A stretch of 64,000 nucleotides of DNA from Anaerofilum hominis (GCF_014287275.1 NZ_JACONZ010000002.1:186001-250000); one strand, 5' to 3'; counted from the stretch's first letter, positions 7,902 to 19,628 are shown. Program-made: numbers and translations. Notes: a model not told the origin generated them from the sequence alone.

Positions 7902-7962
7902 AGGGCCGTAAGGCGCGGCGCACCGCGCCGCGCGCGCCCATCTCACCGAACAGGAGGGTCCT

Positions 7963-9218
7963 ATGCGGCAGTTGCTCACCGGCGGACAGGTTTTCCGCGA
8001 AGGCGCTTTTCACCCCGGGGATCTCGTTATTGAAAACGGCCTCGTCGCAGGGGCCGGTGTTTCCGTTTCAAAATTTGAGAGCGGCAATTCCATCGATTGC
8101 CGCGGGCTTTTTATTTTGCCAGGTCTCGTTGATGTCCACGTACATCTTCGCGAGCCTGGCTTTTCTTTTAAGGAGACCATCGCCACCGGCACCGCTGCTG
8201 CGGCTGCCGGCGGGGTCACCCAGGTGTGCAGCATGCCCAACCTGTCTCCGCCGCCGGACGGTATGGAGCATCTGCAGGCCCAGCTGAAGGCCGTCCGCCG
8301 GGACGCGCGGGTCCGGGTGACCCCCTTTGGCTGCATCACCCGCGGGCAGCGGGGCGCGGGGGAACTTGCGGACATGGAGGCGATGGCCCCCTATGTGGCG
8401 GGCTTTTCCGACGACGGCCGCGGGGTGCAGGCGGAAGAGCTGATGGAGGCCGCCATGCGGCTGGCAAAGCGGCTGGACAGGCCCATTGTGGCCCACTGCG
8501 AGGACAACGCGCTCTTGAAGCCCGGCGGCTGTATCCATGAGGGCCGCTACGCCGCCGCCCACGGGCATGTGGGCATCTCCTCTGAAAGCGAGTGGCGGCA
8601 GGTCGAACGGGATCTGAAGCTGGCCGCAAAGACGGGCTGCCGCTATCACGTCTGCCACATCTCCACCAAGGAGAGCGTGGCCCTGATCCGGCAGGCAAAA
8701 GCCGCCGGGACGGCGGTGAGCTGCGAGACGGCCCCCCACTACCTGCTGCTGTGCGAGGACGATCTCGGGGAGGACGGGCGCTTTAAGATGAATCCGCCGC
8801 TGCGGACGGCGGCGGACCGGGACGCGCTGCTGGAGGGCCTCGCGGACGGCACGATCGATGTGATCGCCACCGATCACGCCCCCCACACGGCGCAGGAAAA
8901 GGCGAAAGGCCTGGACGGCAGCCTGATGGGGGTGGTGGGGCTGGAGACGGCTTTCGCGGTGCTGTACACCGGCCTGGTAAAGCGCGGTGTGCTGAGCCTG
9001 GCCGGCCTGGTGGAAAAGATGAGCCTGGCCCCGCGCCGCATCTTCGGGCTGCCGGGCGGCGCCGGGCCGGGGCAGGAGGCGGACCTCGCCGTCTTTGACC
9101 TGGACGGGGAATACGAGATCGACCCGGAAACTTTTCTCTCGATGGGGAGAGCGACTCCCTTTGCGGGCTGGCGGGTCCAGGGACGCAATATGCTGACAAT
9201 GGTGAAAGGATGTGTCGT

Positions 9219-9246
<28 letters not shown>
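7963..9246 (+). CDS. pyrC: Dihydroorotase
   Basis: The 427-residue zinc amidohydrolase (EC 3.5.2.3) cyclises carbamoyl-aspartate to dihydroorotate, the third step of UMP synthesis. Metal ligands His59 and His61 are in DVHVHLREPG; further family segments are HCEDN, HVCHIST, MNPPLR and IATDHAPH. Length and motifs indicate the class I (Bacillus-type) enzyme. The start has AGGAGG at seven bases. The first gene after the attenuator, it overlaps carA by 28 bases, so the two are translationally coupled. Confidence 0.97.
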
Positions 9247-10343
<1,097 letters not shown>

Positions 10344-10630
10344 AAAGGCGAAAAGGCCGCGGCGGGCCGGGCCTGCCGGCCGCCGGTCTCCGTCTTTGGA
10401 CCGCTTATGGGCGCACTGGAGCCGCCCTGCGGGGAGCGGGCGGCTTCCGGCGGAGCTCTTCCGGTTTGCCGGAGAGCGGACCGGCAGGCCGCCGGTCTCG
10501 TCTGCCCTGACGGCTCGCGGGCGGCGCCGGCGGCAGCCGCCAAAAGACCGCGGCGCCCAGCCCGGCCAGGATCGCTTTTCACTGCAGGCCGTTCCGCCTG
10601 TGCATCACCACCAAGGAGGTTGTTTCAGAT
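10344..10630 (+). other. carA-carB intergenic region, no gene seen
   Basis: An unusually long gap inside an otherwise tight operon, very GC-rich, with several self-complementary runs (for example GGCCGGGCC and GCCGGCCGCCGG). No T-run terminator or new promoter is evident. It ends in AAGGAGG before carB. Confidence 0.6.
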
Positions 10631-13600
10631 ATGCCAAAACGCACCGATATCCATAAGATCATGGTCATTGGCAGCGGCCCCATCGTCATCGGGCAGGCCG
10701 CCGAGTTTGATTACGCGGGCACCCAGGCCTGCCTTGCCCTGAAAGAGGAGGGCTACGAGGTCGTGCTGGTCAACTCGAACCCCGCCACCATCATGACCGA
10801 CACCGCCATCGCCGACAAGGTCTATATGGAGCCTCTGAACCTGGAATATGTGGCCAAGATCATCCGCTACGAGCGCCCGGACGCCATCGTGCCCGGCCTG
10901 GGCGGCCAGACCGGTCTCAACCTTGCCGTGCAGCTGGCCAAAAAGGGGGTGCTGGACGAGTGCCAGGTGGAGATCCTGGGCACCAGCTTTGCCAGCATCG
11001 AGCAGGCGGAGGACCGGGAAAAATTCAAGGAGCTCTGCGAGAGCCTGGGCGAGCCGGTGCTGCCCAGCATCATCGCCGGCAGCATGGAGCAGGGGCTCGC
11101 CGCGGCCGAGGAGATCGGCTATCCGGTGGTGCTGCGGCCGGCTTTCACGCTGGGCGGCACCGGCGGCGGCTTTGCCGACGACGAGGCCGAGTTCCGGGAA
11201 GTGATGAAAAACGCCCTCAAGCTCTCGCCTGTGCACCAGGTGCTGGTGGAAAAGAGCATCAAGGGCTATAAGGAGATCGAATACGAGGTGATGCGGGACA
11301 AAAAGGACACCGCCATCACCATCTGCAACATGGAGAACATCGACCCGGTGGGCATCCACACCGGTGACTCGGTGGTGGTCGCCCCCAGCCAGACCCTGAC
11401 CAACAAGGAATACCAGCTGCTGCGGGACTCTGCGCTGCGGCTGATCCGGGCGCTGAAGATCGAGGGCGGCTGCAACGTGCAGTTCGCGCTGGACCCCCAC
11501 TCTTTCAAATATTACCTGATCGAGGTCAATCCCCGCGTCTCCCGCTCGTCGGCGCTGGCCAGCAAGGCAAGCGGGTACCCCATCGCCCGGGTGAGCGCCA
11601 AGATCGCGGTGGGCATGACGCTGGACGAGATCGCCATCGCCAACACGCCCGCCAGCTTTGAGCCCACGCTGGACTATGTGGTGACCAAGATCGCCCGCTT
11701 CCCGTTTGACAAGTTCGCCTCCGCCAGCAACCGCCTCTCCACCCAGATGAAAGCCACCGGCGAGGTGATGAGCATTGGGCGCACCATTGAGGAGAGCCTG
11801 CTGAAAGCCATCCGCAGCCTGGAGACCGGGGTGTGGCACCTGCACAGCAAAAAGTTTGACGGCATGGCCGCGGACGAGCTGCTGCGCTATGTGCGCGAGG
11901 GCACCGACGACCGGCTGTTCGCCATCGCCGAGCTGATCCGTCAGGGGGTGGACCTGGGGCTGATCTACAATGCGACCAAGATCGACCTGCTGTTTTTGGA
12001 AAAGTTCAAAAACATCGTCGACTTTGAAAAGGTCCTGGCCGCGGGGCCCAAGGACCCCGCGGTGCTGCGGGATGCAAAGCGGATGGGGATCAGCGACAAG
12101 TACATCGCCGAGCGCTGGGGCATGACCGAGGCGTCGGTATACCGGCTGCGCAAAAAGCAGAACGTTTTTCCGGTCTATAAGATGATCGACACCTGCGCGT
12201 CCGAGTTCGACAGCTATGTGCCCTATTTTTACTCCACCTATGAGCAGGAAAACGAATCCATCGTCTCGGACAAAAAGAAGATCGTGGTGCTGGGCAGCGG
12301 CCCCATCCGCATCGGGCAGGGGGTGGAGTTCGACTACTCCACGGTGCATGCCATCTGGGGCATCCGCGAGGCGGGGTACGAGGCCATCATCATCAACAAC
12401 AACCCCGAGACCGTCTCCACCGATTACACCACCAGCGACAAGCTGTACTTTGAGCCGCTCACCGTCGAGGACGTGATGAACGTGCTGGAGCTGGAAAAAC
12501 CGCTGGGCGTGGTGGCCTCGCTGGGCGGGCAGACCGCCATCAATCTGGCGGGGCCGCTGCATGAGCTGGGGGTCAACATCATCGGCACCGGCGTGGAGGC
12601 CATCGAGAACGCCGAGAACCGCGACTGCTTTGAAAAGATCATGGAGCAGCTGCAGATCCCCCAGCCCAAGGGCGAGGCGGTGACCAACATTGAGGACGGC
12701 TGCCGGGTGGCGGCCCGCATCGGCTATCCGGTGCTGGTGCGGCCCAGCTATGTGTTGGGCGGGCGGGCCATGCAGATCGTGGCCGACGAGGACGCGCTGC
12801 GCCGCTATCTTCAGACCGCCGTGGAGCTGGACGCCGACCAGCCGGTGCTGGTGGACAAGTACATCCTGGGCAAGGAGCTGGAGGTGGACGCCATCTGCGA
12901 CGGCCGGGACGTGTTCGTGCCGGGCATCATGGAGCATGTGGAGCGCACCGGCGTCCACTCGGGCGACTCGATCAGCGTCTACCCCACCTTCAGCGTCAGC
13001 CAGAAAGTGAAGGACACGATCCTGGATTACACAAAGCGCCTCGGCCTTGGCATCGGCATCGTGGGGCTGTTCAACATCCAGTTCATCGCCGTGGGGGACG
13101 ACGTGTATGTCATCGAGGTCAACCCGCGCTCGTCCCGCACCGTGCCGTTTTTGTCCAAAGCCACCGGCATCCCTATTGCCAACATCGCCACCAAAGTGAT
13201 CCTGGGCCAGCCGCTGGCGCAGCAGGGCTGCACCCAGCTTTACCCGCCCGAGCGCAAAAAGTGGTATGTCAAGGCGCCGGCTTTCTCGTTTTCCAAGATC
13301 CGCGGTCTGGACGCCTACCTCTCGCCGGAGATGAAGTCCACCGGCGAGGCCATCGGCTATGACCGCAGCCTGACCCGCGCGCTGTACAAAGCGCTGCAGG
13401 CCAGCGGCATGAACGTGGCCAACTACGGCACCATCTTCGTCACCATAGCGGACAAGGACAAGGAAGAGGCGCTGCCGCTCATCCGGCGCTTTTACGACCT
13501 GGGCTTCAACATCGAGGCCACCGAGGGCACGGCGGCTTTTCTGAAAGAGCACGGCATCCGCACCCGGTCAAAGAAAAAGATCAGCGAGGGCAGTGAGGAG

Positions 13601-13810
13601 ATCCTGGAATCGCTGCGGCGCGGGCATGTCAACTACGTCATCAACACCAGCGTCATCGGCGGCGCGGGGGCCGAGACCGACGGCTACGAGATCCGCCGCT
13701 GCGCTGTGGAGAACGGCGTGACCATGTTTACGGCGCTGGAGACGGTAAAAGTGCTGCTGGACGTGCTGGAGGAGATCACGCTGGGCGTGTCCACCATCGA
13801 CGAGGACTGA
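10631..13810 (+). CDS. carB: Carbamoyl-phosphate synthase large subunit
   Basis: The full-length 1059-residue subunit has the two duplicated ATP-grasp halves: the first starting [19 protein letters not shown], the second near residue 550 with [19 protein letters not shown], followed by a C-terminal MGS-like allosteric domain (roughly residues 930-1059), where UMP or IMP/ornithine act in known enzymes. Start codon 10631 follows AAGGAGG. With carA it makes carbamoyl phosphate for pyrimidines; as no arginine genes are nearby, the pair here is the pyrimidine-cluster copy. Confidence 0.98.
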   Translation: MPKRTDIHKIMVIGSGPIVIGQAAEFDYAGTQACLALKEEGYEVVLVNSNPATIMTDTAIADKVYMEPLNLEYVAKIIRYERPDAIVPGLGGQTGLNLAVQLAKKGVLDECQVEILGTSFASIEQAEDREKFKELCESLGEPVLPSIIAGSMEQGLAAAEEIGYPVVLRPAFTLGGTGGGFADDEAEFREVMKNALKLSPVHQVLVEKSIKGYKEIEYEVMRDKKDTAITICNMENIDPVGIHTGDSVVVAPSQTLTNKEYQLLRDSALRLIRALKIEGGCNVQFALDPHSFKYYLIEVNPRVSRSSALASKASGYPIARVSAKIAVGMTLDEIAIANTPASFEPTLDYVVTKIARFPFDKFASASNRLSTQMKATGEVMSIGRTIEESLLKAIRSLETGVWHLHSKKFDGMAADELLRYVREGTDDRLFAIAELIRQGVDLGLIYNATKIDLLFLEKFKNIVDFEKVLAAGPKDPAVLRDAKRMGISDKYIAERWGMTEASVYRLRKKQNVFPVYKMIDTCASEFDSYVPYFYSTYEQENESIVSDKKKIVVLGSGPIRIGQGVEFDYSTVHAIWGIREAGYEAIIINNNPETVSTDYTTSDKLYFEPLTVEDVMNVLELEKPLGVVASLGGQTAINLAGPLHELGVNIIGTGVEAIENAENRDCFEKIMEQLQIPQPKGEAVTNIEDGCRVAARIGYPVLVRPSYVLGGRAMQIVADEDALRRYLQTAVELDADQPVLVDKYILGKELEVDAICDGRDVFVPGIMEHVERTGVHSGDSISVYPTFSVSQKVKDTILDYTKRLGLGIGIVGLFNIQFIAVGDDVYVIEVNPRSSRTVPFLSKATGIPIANIATKVILGQPLAQQGCTQLYPPERKKWYVKAPAFSFSKIRGLDAYLSPEMKSTGEAIGYDRSLTRALYKALQASGMNVANYGTIFVTIADKDKEEALPLIRRFYDLGFNIEATEGTAAFLKEHGIRTRSKKKISEGSEEILESLRRGHVNYVINTSVIGGAGAETDGYEIRRCAVENGVTMFTALETVKVLLDVLEEITLGVSTIDED

Positions 13811-13889
13811 GCGCGCGGGCGCGGGCCGGGCAGCCTGAGAACAGCGGCCCGGCCGCCCGCAGGGATTGATTGAAAAAAGGAAGATCACG

Positions 13890-14633
13890 ATGCAGAAACA
13901 GGGACTTTATACCATCCAGGAAAACGCCCCCCTCACCCGCGACGTCTACCGCATGGTGCTGGCCGGCGACACCTCCGCCGTCACGGCACCCGGGCAGTTT
14001 GTCAACGTGCGTCTGGACGGCTGTTACCTGCGCCGCCCCATCTCCATCGCGGACTGGGACGACGCCACCATCACCCTGATCTACAAGGTGGTGGGCGAGG
14101 GCACGCGCCGCATGGCGGGCATGGGCGGCCCCGGGGCCGCGCTGGACCTGCTGGTGGGCCTGGGCAACGGCTATGATCTGGCGGCCTGCGGCGCGGCGCC
14201 GGTGCTGTTGGGGGGCGGCGTGGGCGTGCCCCCGCTCTACGGGCTGGCAAAGCGGCTTTGGCGGCAGGGCCGTCCCCCCGCGGTGCTGCTGGGCTTCAAT
14301 ACGGCGGCCGACGTCTTTTACGAGCAGGAGTTCCGCGACCTGGGCTGCCCCACCATGGTGGCCACCGCGGACGGCAGCTATGGGCAGAAAGGCTTTGTCA
14401 CCGACCTGCTGAACACGGCGGGCATGCGGTATGACTACTTTTACACCTGCGGCCCTGAGCCGATGCTGCGGGCTGTGTACAGCGCCTGCGCCTGCCCGGG
14501 ACAGCTCAGCTTTGAAGAGCGGATGGGCTGCGGGTTCGGCGCCTGTATGGGCTGCAGCTGCAAGACAAAATACGGCTCAAAGCGCATCTGCAAAGACGGC
14601 CCGGTGCTGGCAAAGGAGGAAGTGGTATGGTAG
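13890..14633 (+). CDS. pyrK: Dihydroorotate dehydrogenase electron-transfer subunit
   Basis: The 247-residue FAD/[2Fe-2S] subunit passes electrons from dihydroorotate to NAD+ in the class 1B enzyme. The N-terminal flavin domain contains YLRRPISI, and the C-terminal cluster motif is C-x4-C-x2-C-x(n)-C within ERMGCGFGACMGCSCKT and RICKDGPV. The start at 13890 follows AAAGGAAG; a TTG at 13866 in the same frame lacks that signal. It overlaps pyrD by seven bases. Confidence 0.96.
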   Translation: MQKQGLYTIQENAPLTRDVYRMVLAGDTSAVTAPGQFVNVRLDGCYLRRPISIADWDDATITLIYKVVGEGTRRMAGMGGPGAALDLLVGLGNGYDLAACGAAPVLLGGGVGVPPLYGLAKRLWRQGRPPAVLLGFNTAADVFYEQEFRDLGCPTMVATADGSYGQKGFVTDLLNTAGMRYDYFYTCGPEPMLRAVYSACACPGQLSFEERMGCGFGACMGCSCKTKYGSKRICKDGPVLAKEEVVW

Positions 14634-15550
14634 ACCTGCGGGTAACGCTTTCCGGCCTGGTGCTGGACAACCCGGTGATCCCGGCCAGCGGCACCTTTGG
14701 CTACGGCAACGAGTTCAAAGATTTTTACGATCTGGATATTTTGGGATCGTTTTCGTTCAAGGGCACCACAAAGGAACCGCGCTTCGGCAACGCCACCCCC
14801 CGCATCGCCGAGTGCGACGCGGGGATGCTCAACGCGGTGGGCCTGCAGAACCCCGGCATCGACGCGGTCATCCGGGAAGAGCTGCCCCGCATGAAGCGGT
14901 ATTTCCACAAGCCGGTCATCGCCAATATCGGCGGCTTTTCGGTGGAGGAGTTCCAGTACTGCTGCGAGCGCATCGGCAAAGAGGAGCAGGTGGGCCTGAT
15001 CGAGGTGAATGTCAGCTGTCCCAACGTCCACGAGGGCGGCATCAATTTCGGCAGCACGCCGGAGGGCGCGGCCGCCGTGACCCGGGCCGTCAAGCAGGTC
15101 ACCGATAAGCCGGTCTACATCAAGCTCTCCCCCAACGTCACCGATATCACCGCGGTGGCGCGGGCCTGTGAGGAAGCGGGGGCGGACGGCCTCTCCCTTA
15201 TCAACACGCTGCTGGGCATGCGCATCGACCTGGCCCACCGCCGGCCGGTGCTGGCCAACACGATGGGCGGCCTGTCCGGGCCCGCCATTTTCCCGGTGGC
15301 GCTGCGCATGGTGTGGCAGGTGGCCCATGCGGTGGACATCCCCGTGATCGGCATGGGCGGGGTGGACAGCGCCGAAAAGGTCGCAGAGATGATGATGGCC
15401 GGCGCCTCGGCGGTACAGGTGGGGGCCGCCAATCTGGTGGATCCTTTTGCCTGTAAAAAGATCGTGGAAGCCCTGCCGGGGGTGCTGGCCCGGCTGGGCG
15501 TGGAGCGGGCTGCAGAGCTGACCGGCATGGCAGCCGCAAAAACGGAATAG
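14627..15550 (+). CDS. pyrD: Dihydroorotate dehydrogenase, catalytic subunit (class 1B)
   Basis: The 307-residue FMN TIM barrel oxidises dihydroorotate to orotate. The active-site Cys (about residue 131) lies in VNVSCPNVHEGG, and the FMN phosphate region in GMGGVDSAEKV. Cys as catalytic base and the adjoining pyrK identify the NAD-dependent heterotetrameric class. Start codon overlaps the end of pyrK. A GC-rich terminator lies about 100 bases after the stop. Confidence 0.97.
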   Translation: MVDLRVTLSGLVLDNPVIPASGTFGYGNEFKDFYDLDILGSFSFKGTTKEPRFGNATPRIAECDAGMLNAVGLQNPGIDAVIREELPRMKRYFHKPVIANIGGFSVEEFQYCCERIGKEEQVGLIEVNVSCPNVHEGGINFGSTPEGAAAVTRAVKQVTDKPVYIKLSPNVTDITAVARACEEAGADGLSLINTLLGMRIDLAHRRPVLANTMGGLSGPAIFPVALRMVWQVAHAVDIPVIGMGGVDSAEKVAEMMMAGASAVQVGAANLVDPFACKKIVEALPGVLARLGVERAAELTGMAAAKTE

Positions 15551-15655
15551 AAGCGCAAAGATATACTTTTTGTATAAACCGGGCCTGTCGCAGAACGGCG
15601 CGCGGGCCCGCCGGCGCAACAACAGCCCCGAAACGGCGTGAGCGCAGAGCCGCGC

Positions 15656-15688
15656 CCGGGGCCGGGGCGTCCGCGCGGCCCCGTTTTT
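15656..15688 (+). terminator. Terminator after pyrD
   Basis: CGGGGCC pairs with GGCCCCG, followed by TTTTTGCTTTT. It would separate pyrC-carAB-pyrKD from pyrFE, at least partly. Confidence 0.65.
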
Positions 15689-15715
15689 GCTTTTCCGCTG
15701 TCCCAAAACTGTTTT

Positions 15716-15735
15716 TTTAAAAGTCTTTAAAAGTC
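15716..15735. repeat. Tandem 10-bp repeat upstream of pyrF
   Basis: Two abutting copies of TTTAAAAGTC, followed by TGAGTC, in an A+T-rich patch 56 bases before pyrF. No convincing promoter hexamers could be placed around it. Confidence 0.7.
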
Positions 15736-15791
15736 TGAGTCAAATAATTTTTGTCTGCAGAAAAAATCGATTTGAAAAGGAGACGAAAGCC

Positions 15792-16490
15792 ATGAACAGA
15801 GACGTCATCATTGCCTGCGATTTTGCGGGCGCCGGGGAGACCTATGCCTTTCTGGACCGGTTTGGGGAGGAGCGCCCGTTTGTCAAGATCGGCATGGAAC
15901 TGTTCTATTCCGAGGGGCCGGAGATCGTGCGGGAGATCAAGCGGCGCGGGCACAAGATCTTTCTGGACCTGAAGCTGCACGATATCCCCAACACGGTGAA
16001 AAAAGCCATGGCCGCCCTCTCCCGCCTGGACGTGGACATCTGCAACCTGCACGCTGCGGGCACCGTAGAGATGATGAAGTACGCGCTGGAGGGCCTCACC
16101 CGCCCAGACGGGAGCCGCCCGCTGCTGATCGCGGTGACCCAGCTCACCTCCACCAGTGAGGAGCGGATGCGGGACGAGCTGCTCATCGACCGGCCCATCA
16201 ACGACGTGATCGTCAAATATGCCCAGAACGCCAGGGCGGCGGGGCTGGACGGCGTGGTCTGCTCCCCGCTGGAGGCGGGCATGGTCAAGGAGGCCTGCGG
16301 CAGCGGCTTCCTCGCAGTGACCCCGGGCATCCGCTTTGCCGACGGCGAGGCGGGGGACCAGGTGCGCATCACCACCCCGGCCCGGGCCCGGCAGATCGGG
16401 GCCGATTACATCGTGGTCGGCCGCCCCATCACCGCCGCCGCCGACCCGCTGGCCGCCTATCGCCGCTGCGTGGAGGAATTTGTGGGCTGA
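15792..16490 (+). CDS. pyrF: Orotidine 5'-phosphate decarboxylase
   Basis: The 232-residue TIM-barrel enzyme makes UMP from OMP (EC 4.1.1.23). The catalytic Lys61 lies in [12 protein letters not shown], and the phosphate-binding end in [15 protein letters not shown] and YIVVGRPIT. The start at 15792 has AAGGAG; the longer ORF upstream runs through the repeat region and is unlikely to be coding. It follows pyrD after a terminator, so it may be separately initiated. Confidence 0.97.
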   Translation: MNRDVIIACDFAGAGETYAFLDRFGEERPFVKIGMELFYSEGPEIVREIKRRGHKIFLDLKLHDIPNTVKKAMAALSRLDVDICNLHAAGTVEMMKYALEGLTRPDGSRPLLIAVTQLTSTSEERMRDELLIDRPINDVIVKYAQNARAAGLDGVVCSPLEAGMVKEACGSGFLAVTPGIRFADGEAGDQVRITTPARARQIGADYIVVGRPITAAADPLAAYRRCVEEFVG

Positions 16491-16676
16491 CAGGGCTTTG
16501 CGCCCCTTTTTGCGGGGCGCGCCCGCCCGTGCGCTCTGCCGCCGGCCCGGCGGCAGGCCGGCAAGCGCGCCGGAAAAGTCCCGCGCACTTTTCAGGCGGC
16601 GGGCCGCGCCGGGGACCCGGCCGCCGGCTGCCGCTGCCCGGGAACATCGACACATAGAAAAAAAGGAGAGATCATC

Positions 16677-17318
16677 ATGCTGGACACCGAAAACCGAATT
16701 GCAAAGGACCTGCTCTCTATCGGGGCCGTGTTTCTGAGGCCGGACGAGCCGTTCACCTGGGCATCCGGCATCAAAAGCCCGATCTACTGCGACAACCGGC
16801 TGACCCTGTCGGCCCCGGCGGTGCGCGAGGAGATCGAGAACGGGCTGGCGGAGCTCGTAGAAGAATTTTACCCCGATGCGCAGGTGCTGATGGGCACCTC
16901 CACCGCGGGCATCGCCCATGCCGCCATCACCGCCACCATTCTGGACCTGCCCATGGGCTATGTGCGCGGCGGCAGCAAGGATCACGGCCGCAAAAACCAG
17001 ATCGAGGGCAGGCTGGAGCCGGGACAGAAAGTCGTGGTCGTCGAGGACCTGATCTCCACCGGCGGCAGCGTGCTGGAGGTGGTGGACGTGCTGCGCGCCG
17101 CCGGGGCCGAGGTGCTGGGCGTGGTGTCCATCTTCACCTACGGGATGAAAAAGGGCCTGGAGCGGCTGGCGGCGGATGGGGTGGAAAACCACTCTCTCTC
17201 CAACCTGGACGCGCTGGTCCAGGTGGCGGCGGCCGAGGGATATATCCGGGAGAGCGACTGCAAAAAGCTGCTGGCGTTCCGCGACGACCCCTCTGACGAG
17301 AGCTGGATGAGCAGGTGA
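16677..17318 (+). CDS. pyrE: Orotate phosphoribosyltransferase
   Basis: The 213-residue enzyme joins orotate and PRPP to form OMP (EC 2.4.2.10). The PRPP loop is VVVVEDLISTGGSVLEV, and the flexible catalytic loop GGSKDHGRKNQIEG is intact. AAGGAG lies nine bases before ATG 16677. The 186-base gap after pyrF is GC-rich and holds no gene. pyrE closes the cluster. Confidence 0.97.
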   Translation: MLDTENRIAKDLLSIGAVFLRPDEPFTWASGIKSPIYCDNRLTLSAPAVREEIENGLAELVEEFYPDAQVLMGTSTAGIAHAAITATILDLPMGYVRGGSKDHGRKNQIEGRLEPGQKVVVVEDLISTGGSVLEVVDVLRAAGAEVLGVVSIFTYGMKKGLERLAADGVENHSLSNLDALVQVAAAEGYIRESDCKKLLAFRDDPSDESWMSR

Positions 17319-17473
17319 CAAAAACAGCCGCGGGCCGTTTTGCAGCCCATGCGGAGCGCCGGGCAGGCCCCGGTTTGTGAGGCGGACTGTTTTGCGGCCG
17401 CGCGGGGACCTGCGCAGGTCCCAAAAACGGCCGTTCGTGCGGTGGGGCGCGCTGCCCGGCCGCCGGAGCAAGG

Positions 17474-17496
17474 CTTTTATCGCACCGCGATAAAAG
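17474..17496. repeat. Perfect 10-bp inverted repeat before the M20 gene
   Basis: CTTTTATCGC-ACC-GCGATAAAAG, ending about 20 bases before the start codon and abutting its ribosome binding site AAAGGAGG. It lacks a T run on the plus strand, so it is better read as an operator or a translational hairpin than a terminator. Confidence 0.75.
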
Positions 17497-17517
17497 AAAA
17501 AAAGGAGGGCACCTGAG

Positions 17518-18690
17518 ATGGATAAAAACGGGATCAGGGCGCTGGCCGAGGGCCAGCGGGACTATATGGTGAGCCTGCGGCGGGAGTTTCACCGCCGCCC
17601 CGAGCTGGCGGGCGAAGAGGTGTGGACTTCCGCGCGCATCGCGCAGGAGCTGACCGCTCTGGGCATCCCCTTTGTGGTGGATGAGCGCCGCAATGTGATC
17701 GGCAGGATCGAGGGGGCGCGGCCGGGCAAACGGCTGGCCCTGCGGGCGGATTTTGACGCCCTGCCCATGACCGAGGCCACGGGCCTGCCCTTTGCCTCGG
17801 AAAACCCGGGCGTCATGCACGCCTGCGGCCATGACGGGCACGCGGCCGGGCTGCTGGGGGCGGCCAGACTGCTGTGGGATCTGCGCGATCAGCTGGCGGG
17901 CACCGTTTACCTCTGTTTTCAAATGGGGGAGGAGCAGGGCTGGGGCGCTGCGGAGATCATTGAGTATCTCAAGGCCCAGGGCGGCGTCGACCTCGCGGTG
18001 GGCATCCATCTGATGCCCGAGTGGGAGCCGGGCACCTTTGTCTGCATGCCCGGCCCCTTTATGGCGGGCGCGGTGGGCTGGGACATCACGGTCACCGGGC
18101 GCGGCGGCCACGGGTCGGCGCCCTGGAACACGGTGGACCCCATCCGTCCGGCGGCGGAGATCCTGCTGCGGCTGGGCGCGGTGCAGGGCACCAGGCGTTC
18201 CTCGTTCGACCATTTTGTCATCAGCCCCTGTATGTTCCAAGCGGGCACCGGCAAGAACATCGTGCCGGACACGGCGCTCATCAGCGGCACCAACCGCTTC
18301 TTCTCGGTGCCCCAGCTGAAAGAGCTTTTCGCGCTGATGGAGGGGATGGCGCGGGATGTGGCTGCGTCCTACGGGGCCACGGCCACGCTGGTGCACGGGC
18401 CCGCGACCCTGCCGGTGGTGAACGACGCCGATGCCGTGGCCGTGGCGGCCCGGGCGGCCGAGCAGATCGGCGGCCGGGTGGAGCAGATGGTGCCCTCCCT
18501 GGCGGCGGACGACATGGGGGATTATCTGCAGGAGTTCCCCGGCGTCTATGTCTTTGGCGGAAGCGCGCCGCTGCAGGGCGAGCGCCTGCCCATCCACAAT
18601 GCGGGCTATACCATCAACGAGGACGCCCTCTGCTGGAGCGCCGCCTTTTTCACGGCGCTGGCCTGCGATTTTTTGCCGGGGGAGGCGTAA
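17518..18690 (+). CDS. M20 family metallo-amidohydrolase
   Basis: The 390-residue protein belongs to the M20D group (hippurate/N-acyl-amino-acid amidohydrolases): EFHRRPEL near residue 24, the metal ligands in HACGHDGHAA and the general base pair in MGEEQGWGA are in place, with the dimerisation domain around GRGGHGSAPW. It releases amino acids from N-acyl conjugates. A perfect inverted repeat just upstream may control it. It may be cotranscribed from the pyr cluster side, but a weak hairpin follows pyrE. Confidence 0.92.
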   Translation: MDKNGIRALAEGQRDYMVSLRREFHRRPELAGEEVWTSARIAQELTALGIPFVVDERRNVIGRIEGARPGKRLALRADFDALPMTEATGLPFASENPGVMHACGHDGHAAGLLGAARLLWDLRDQLAGTVYLCFQMGEEQGWGAAEIIEYLKAQGGVDLAVGIHLMPEWEPGTFVCMPGPFMAGAVGWDITVTGRGGHGSAPWNTVDPIRPAAEILLRLGAVQGTRRSSFDHFVISPCMFQAGTGKNIVPDTALISGTNRFFSVPQLKELFALMEGMARDVAASYGATATLVHGPATLPVVNDADAVAVAARAAEQIGGRVEQMVPSLAADDMGDYLQEFPGVYVFGGSAPLQGERLPIHNAGYTINEDALCWSAAFFTALACDFLPGEA

Positions 18691-18815
18691 AAGACGGCGG
18701 CGTCCAAAGGCGTCCGTGCCGTTTTCGTCCGTTTCCATCGCGCGTTCCGCCCCTCCGCAGAGGGGGACGGGCTCGCCGCGGTGATCTTGTCCTTTCTATT
18801 ATGGAGTGATGAAAA

Positions 18816-19535
18816 ATGCCTTTTTCGCAGAAGAGTCTGGATTTTTTGTTTGAAAACCGGCTCCATGACAGTAAAGAGTGGTTTTTAGAGCATAAAAACG
18901 AGTATGAGACCCTGGTGAAAGCGCCGCTGACAGAGCTTTCCGCCGCGCTGGGGCCGGTGATGCTGGAGCTGGACCCGCAGCTCACCACCGACCCGGCGGT
19001 GGGCAAAACCATCAGCCGCATCCGCCGGGACACCCGCTTCACCCATGACAAATCGCTGTACCGCGACAATATGTGGATCGTCTACAAGCGGGGTAAAATG
19101 TACGGCCGCGAGGTGCCGGGCCTCTATTTTGAGGTGTTCAGCGACGGGCACTTCGGCTATGGCTGCGGTTTTTACGACGCCTCCACCGCGTATATGGAAA
19201 CGCTGCGCGCCCAGGTGCGCGCGCGGACGCCCGCCTGGAAAAAGGCGGATAAAGCCCTGCGCGCGCAGCAGGTGTTCGCGCTGGACGGCGAGCGGTACAA
19301 GCGCCCCCATTTCCCCGACGCGCCGGCCGCCCAGCGGGACTGGCTGGAGCTGCGGGGCATCAGCTTCAACGCCCGGCGGCGGGACCCGGAGCTGCTCTTT
19401 TCCGACCGGCTGGCGGACGAGCTGGCAAAGGATTTTCGCCTGCTGGCGCCGCTCTACCGCTTTTTGCTGGAAGTGGCGCATCAGCAGCGCGCAGAGACGG
19501 TGCAGCGCCCCTGGGAACTCGAACAGAAAGGTTGA
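18816..19535 (+). CDS. DUF2461 family protein (copy 1)
   Basis: The 239-residue product has the family pattern of DUF2461/TIGR02453: KEWFLEHKNEYE near the N-terminus, SRIRRDTRFTHDKSLYRDNM and GYGCGFYDA. The function of this widespread family is unknown. A second, shorter and only distantly similar member is encoded at 47017. Start 18816 is supported by TGGAG upstream. A strong bidirectional terminator follows 50 bases after the stop. Confidence 0.9.
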   Translation: MPFSQKSLDFLFENRLHDSKEWFLEHKNEYETLVKAPLTELSAALGPVMLELDPQLTTDPAVGKTISRIRRDTRFTHDKSLYRDNMWIVYKRGKMYGREVPGLYFEVFSDGHFGYGCGFYDASTAYMETLRAQVRARTPAWKKADKALRAQQVFALDGERYKRPHFPDAPAAQRDWLELRGISFNARRRDPELLFSDRLADELAKDFRLLAPLYRFLLEVAHQQRAETVQRPWELEQKG

Positions 19536-19582
19536 CCGGAAAGCGGCAGGGAGCACGCAGGCCCTGCCGGAACAGGCAACAA

Positions 19583-19628
19583 AAAACGCGGCCTTTCCCC
19601 GCAGCAATGGGGGGAAAGGCCGCGTTTT
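19583..19628. terminator. Terminator of the DUF2461 gene
   Basis: Long stem: AAAACGCGGCCTTTCCCC pairs with GGGGAAAGGCCGCGTTTT around a GCAGCAATGG-type loop. Confidence 0.9.

Noticed and set aside
10625..13552. 975-residue ORF antisense to carB
   Set aside because: A shadow of the high-GC3 carB frame: His/Asp/Gln-rich, no family motif, no ribosome binding site. The same applies to the long antisense ORFs over ade (399-2510), pyrFE (15717-17471) and the ABC genes.
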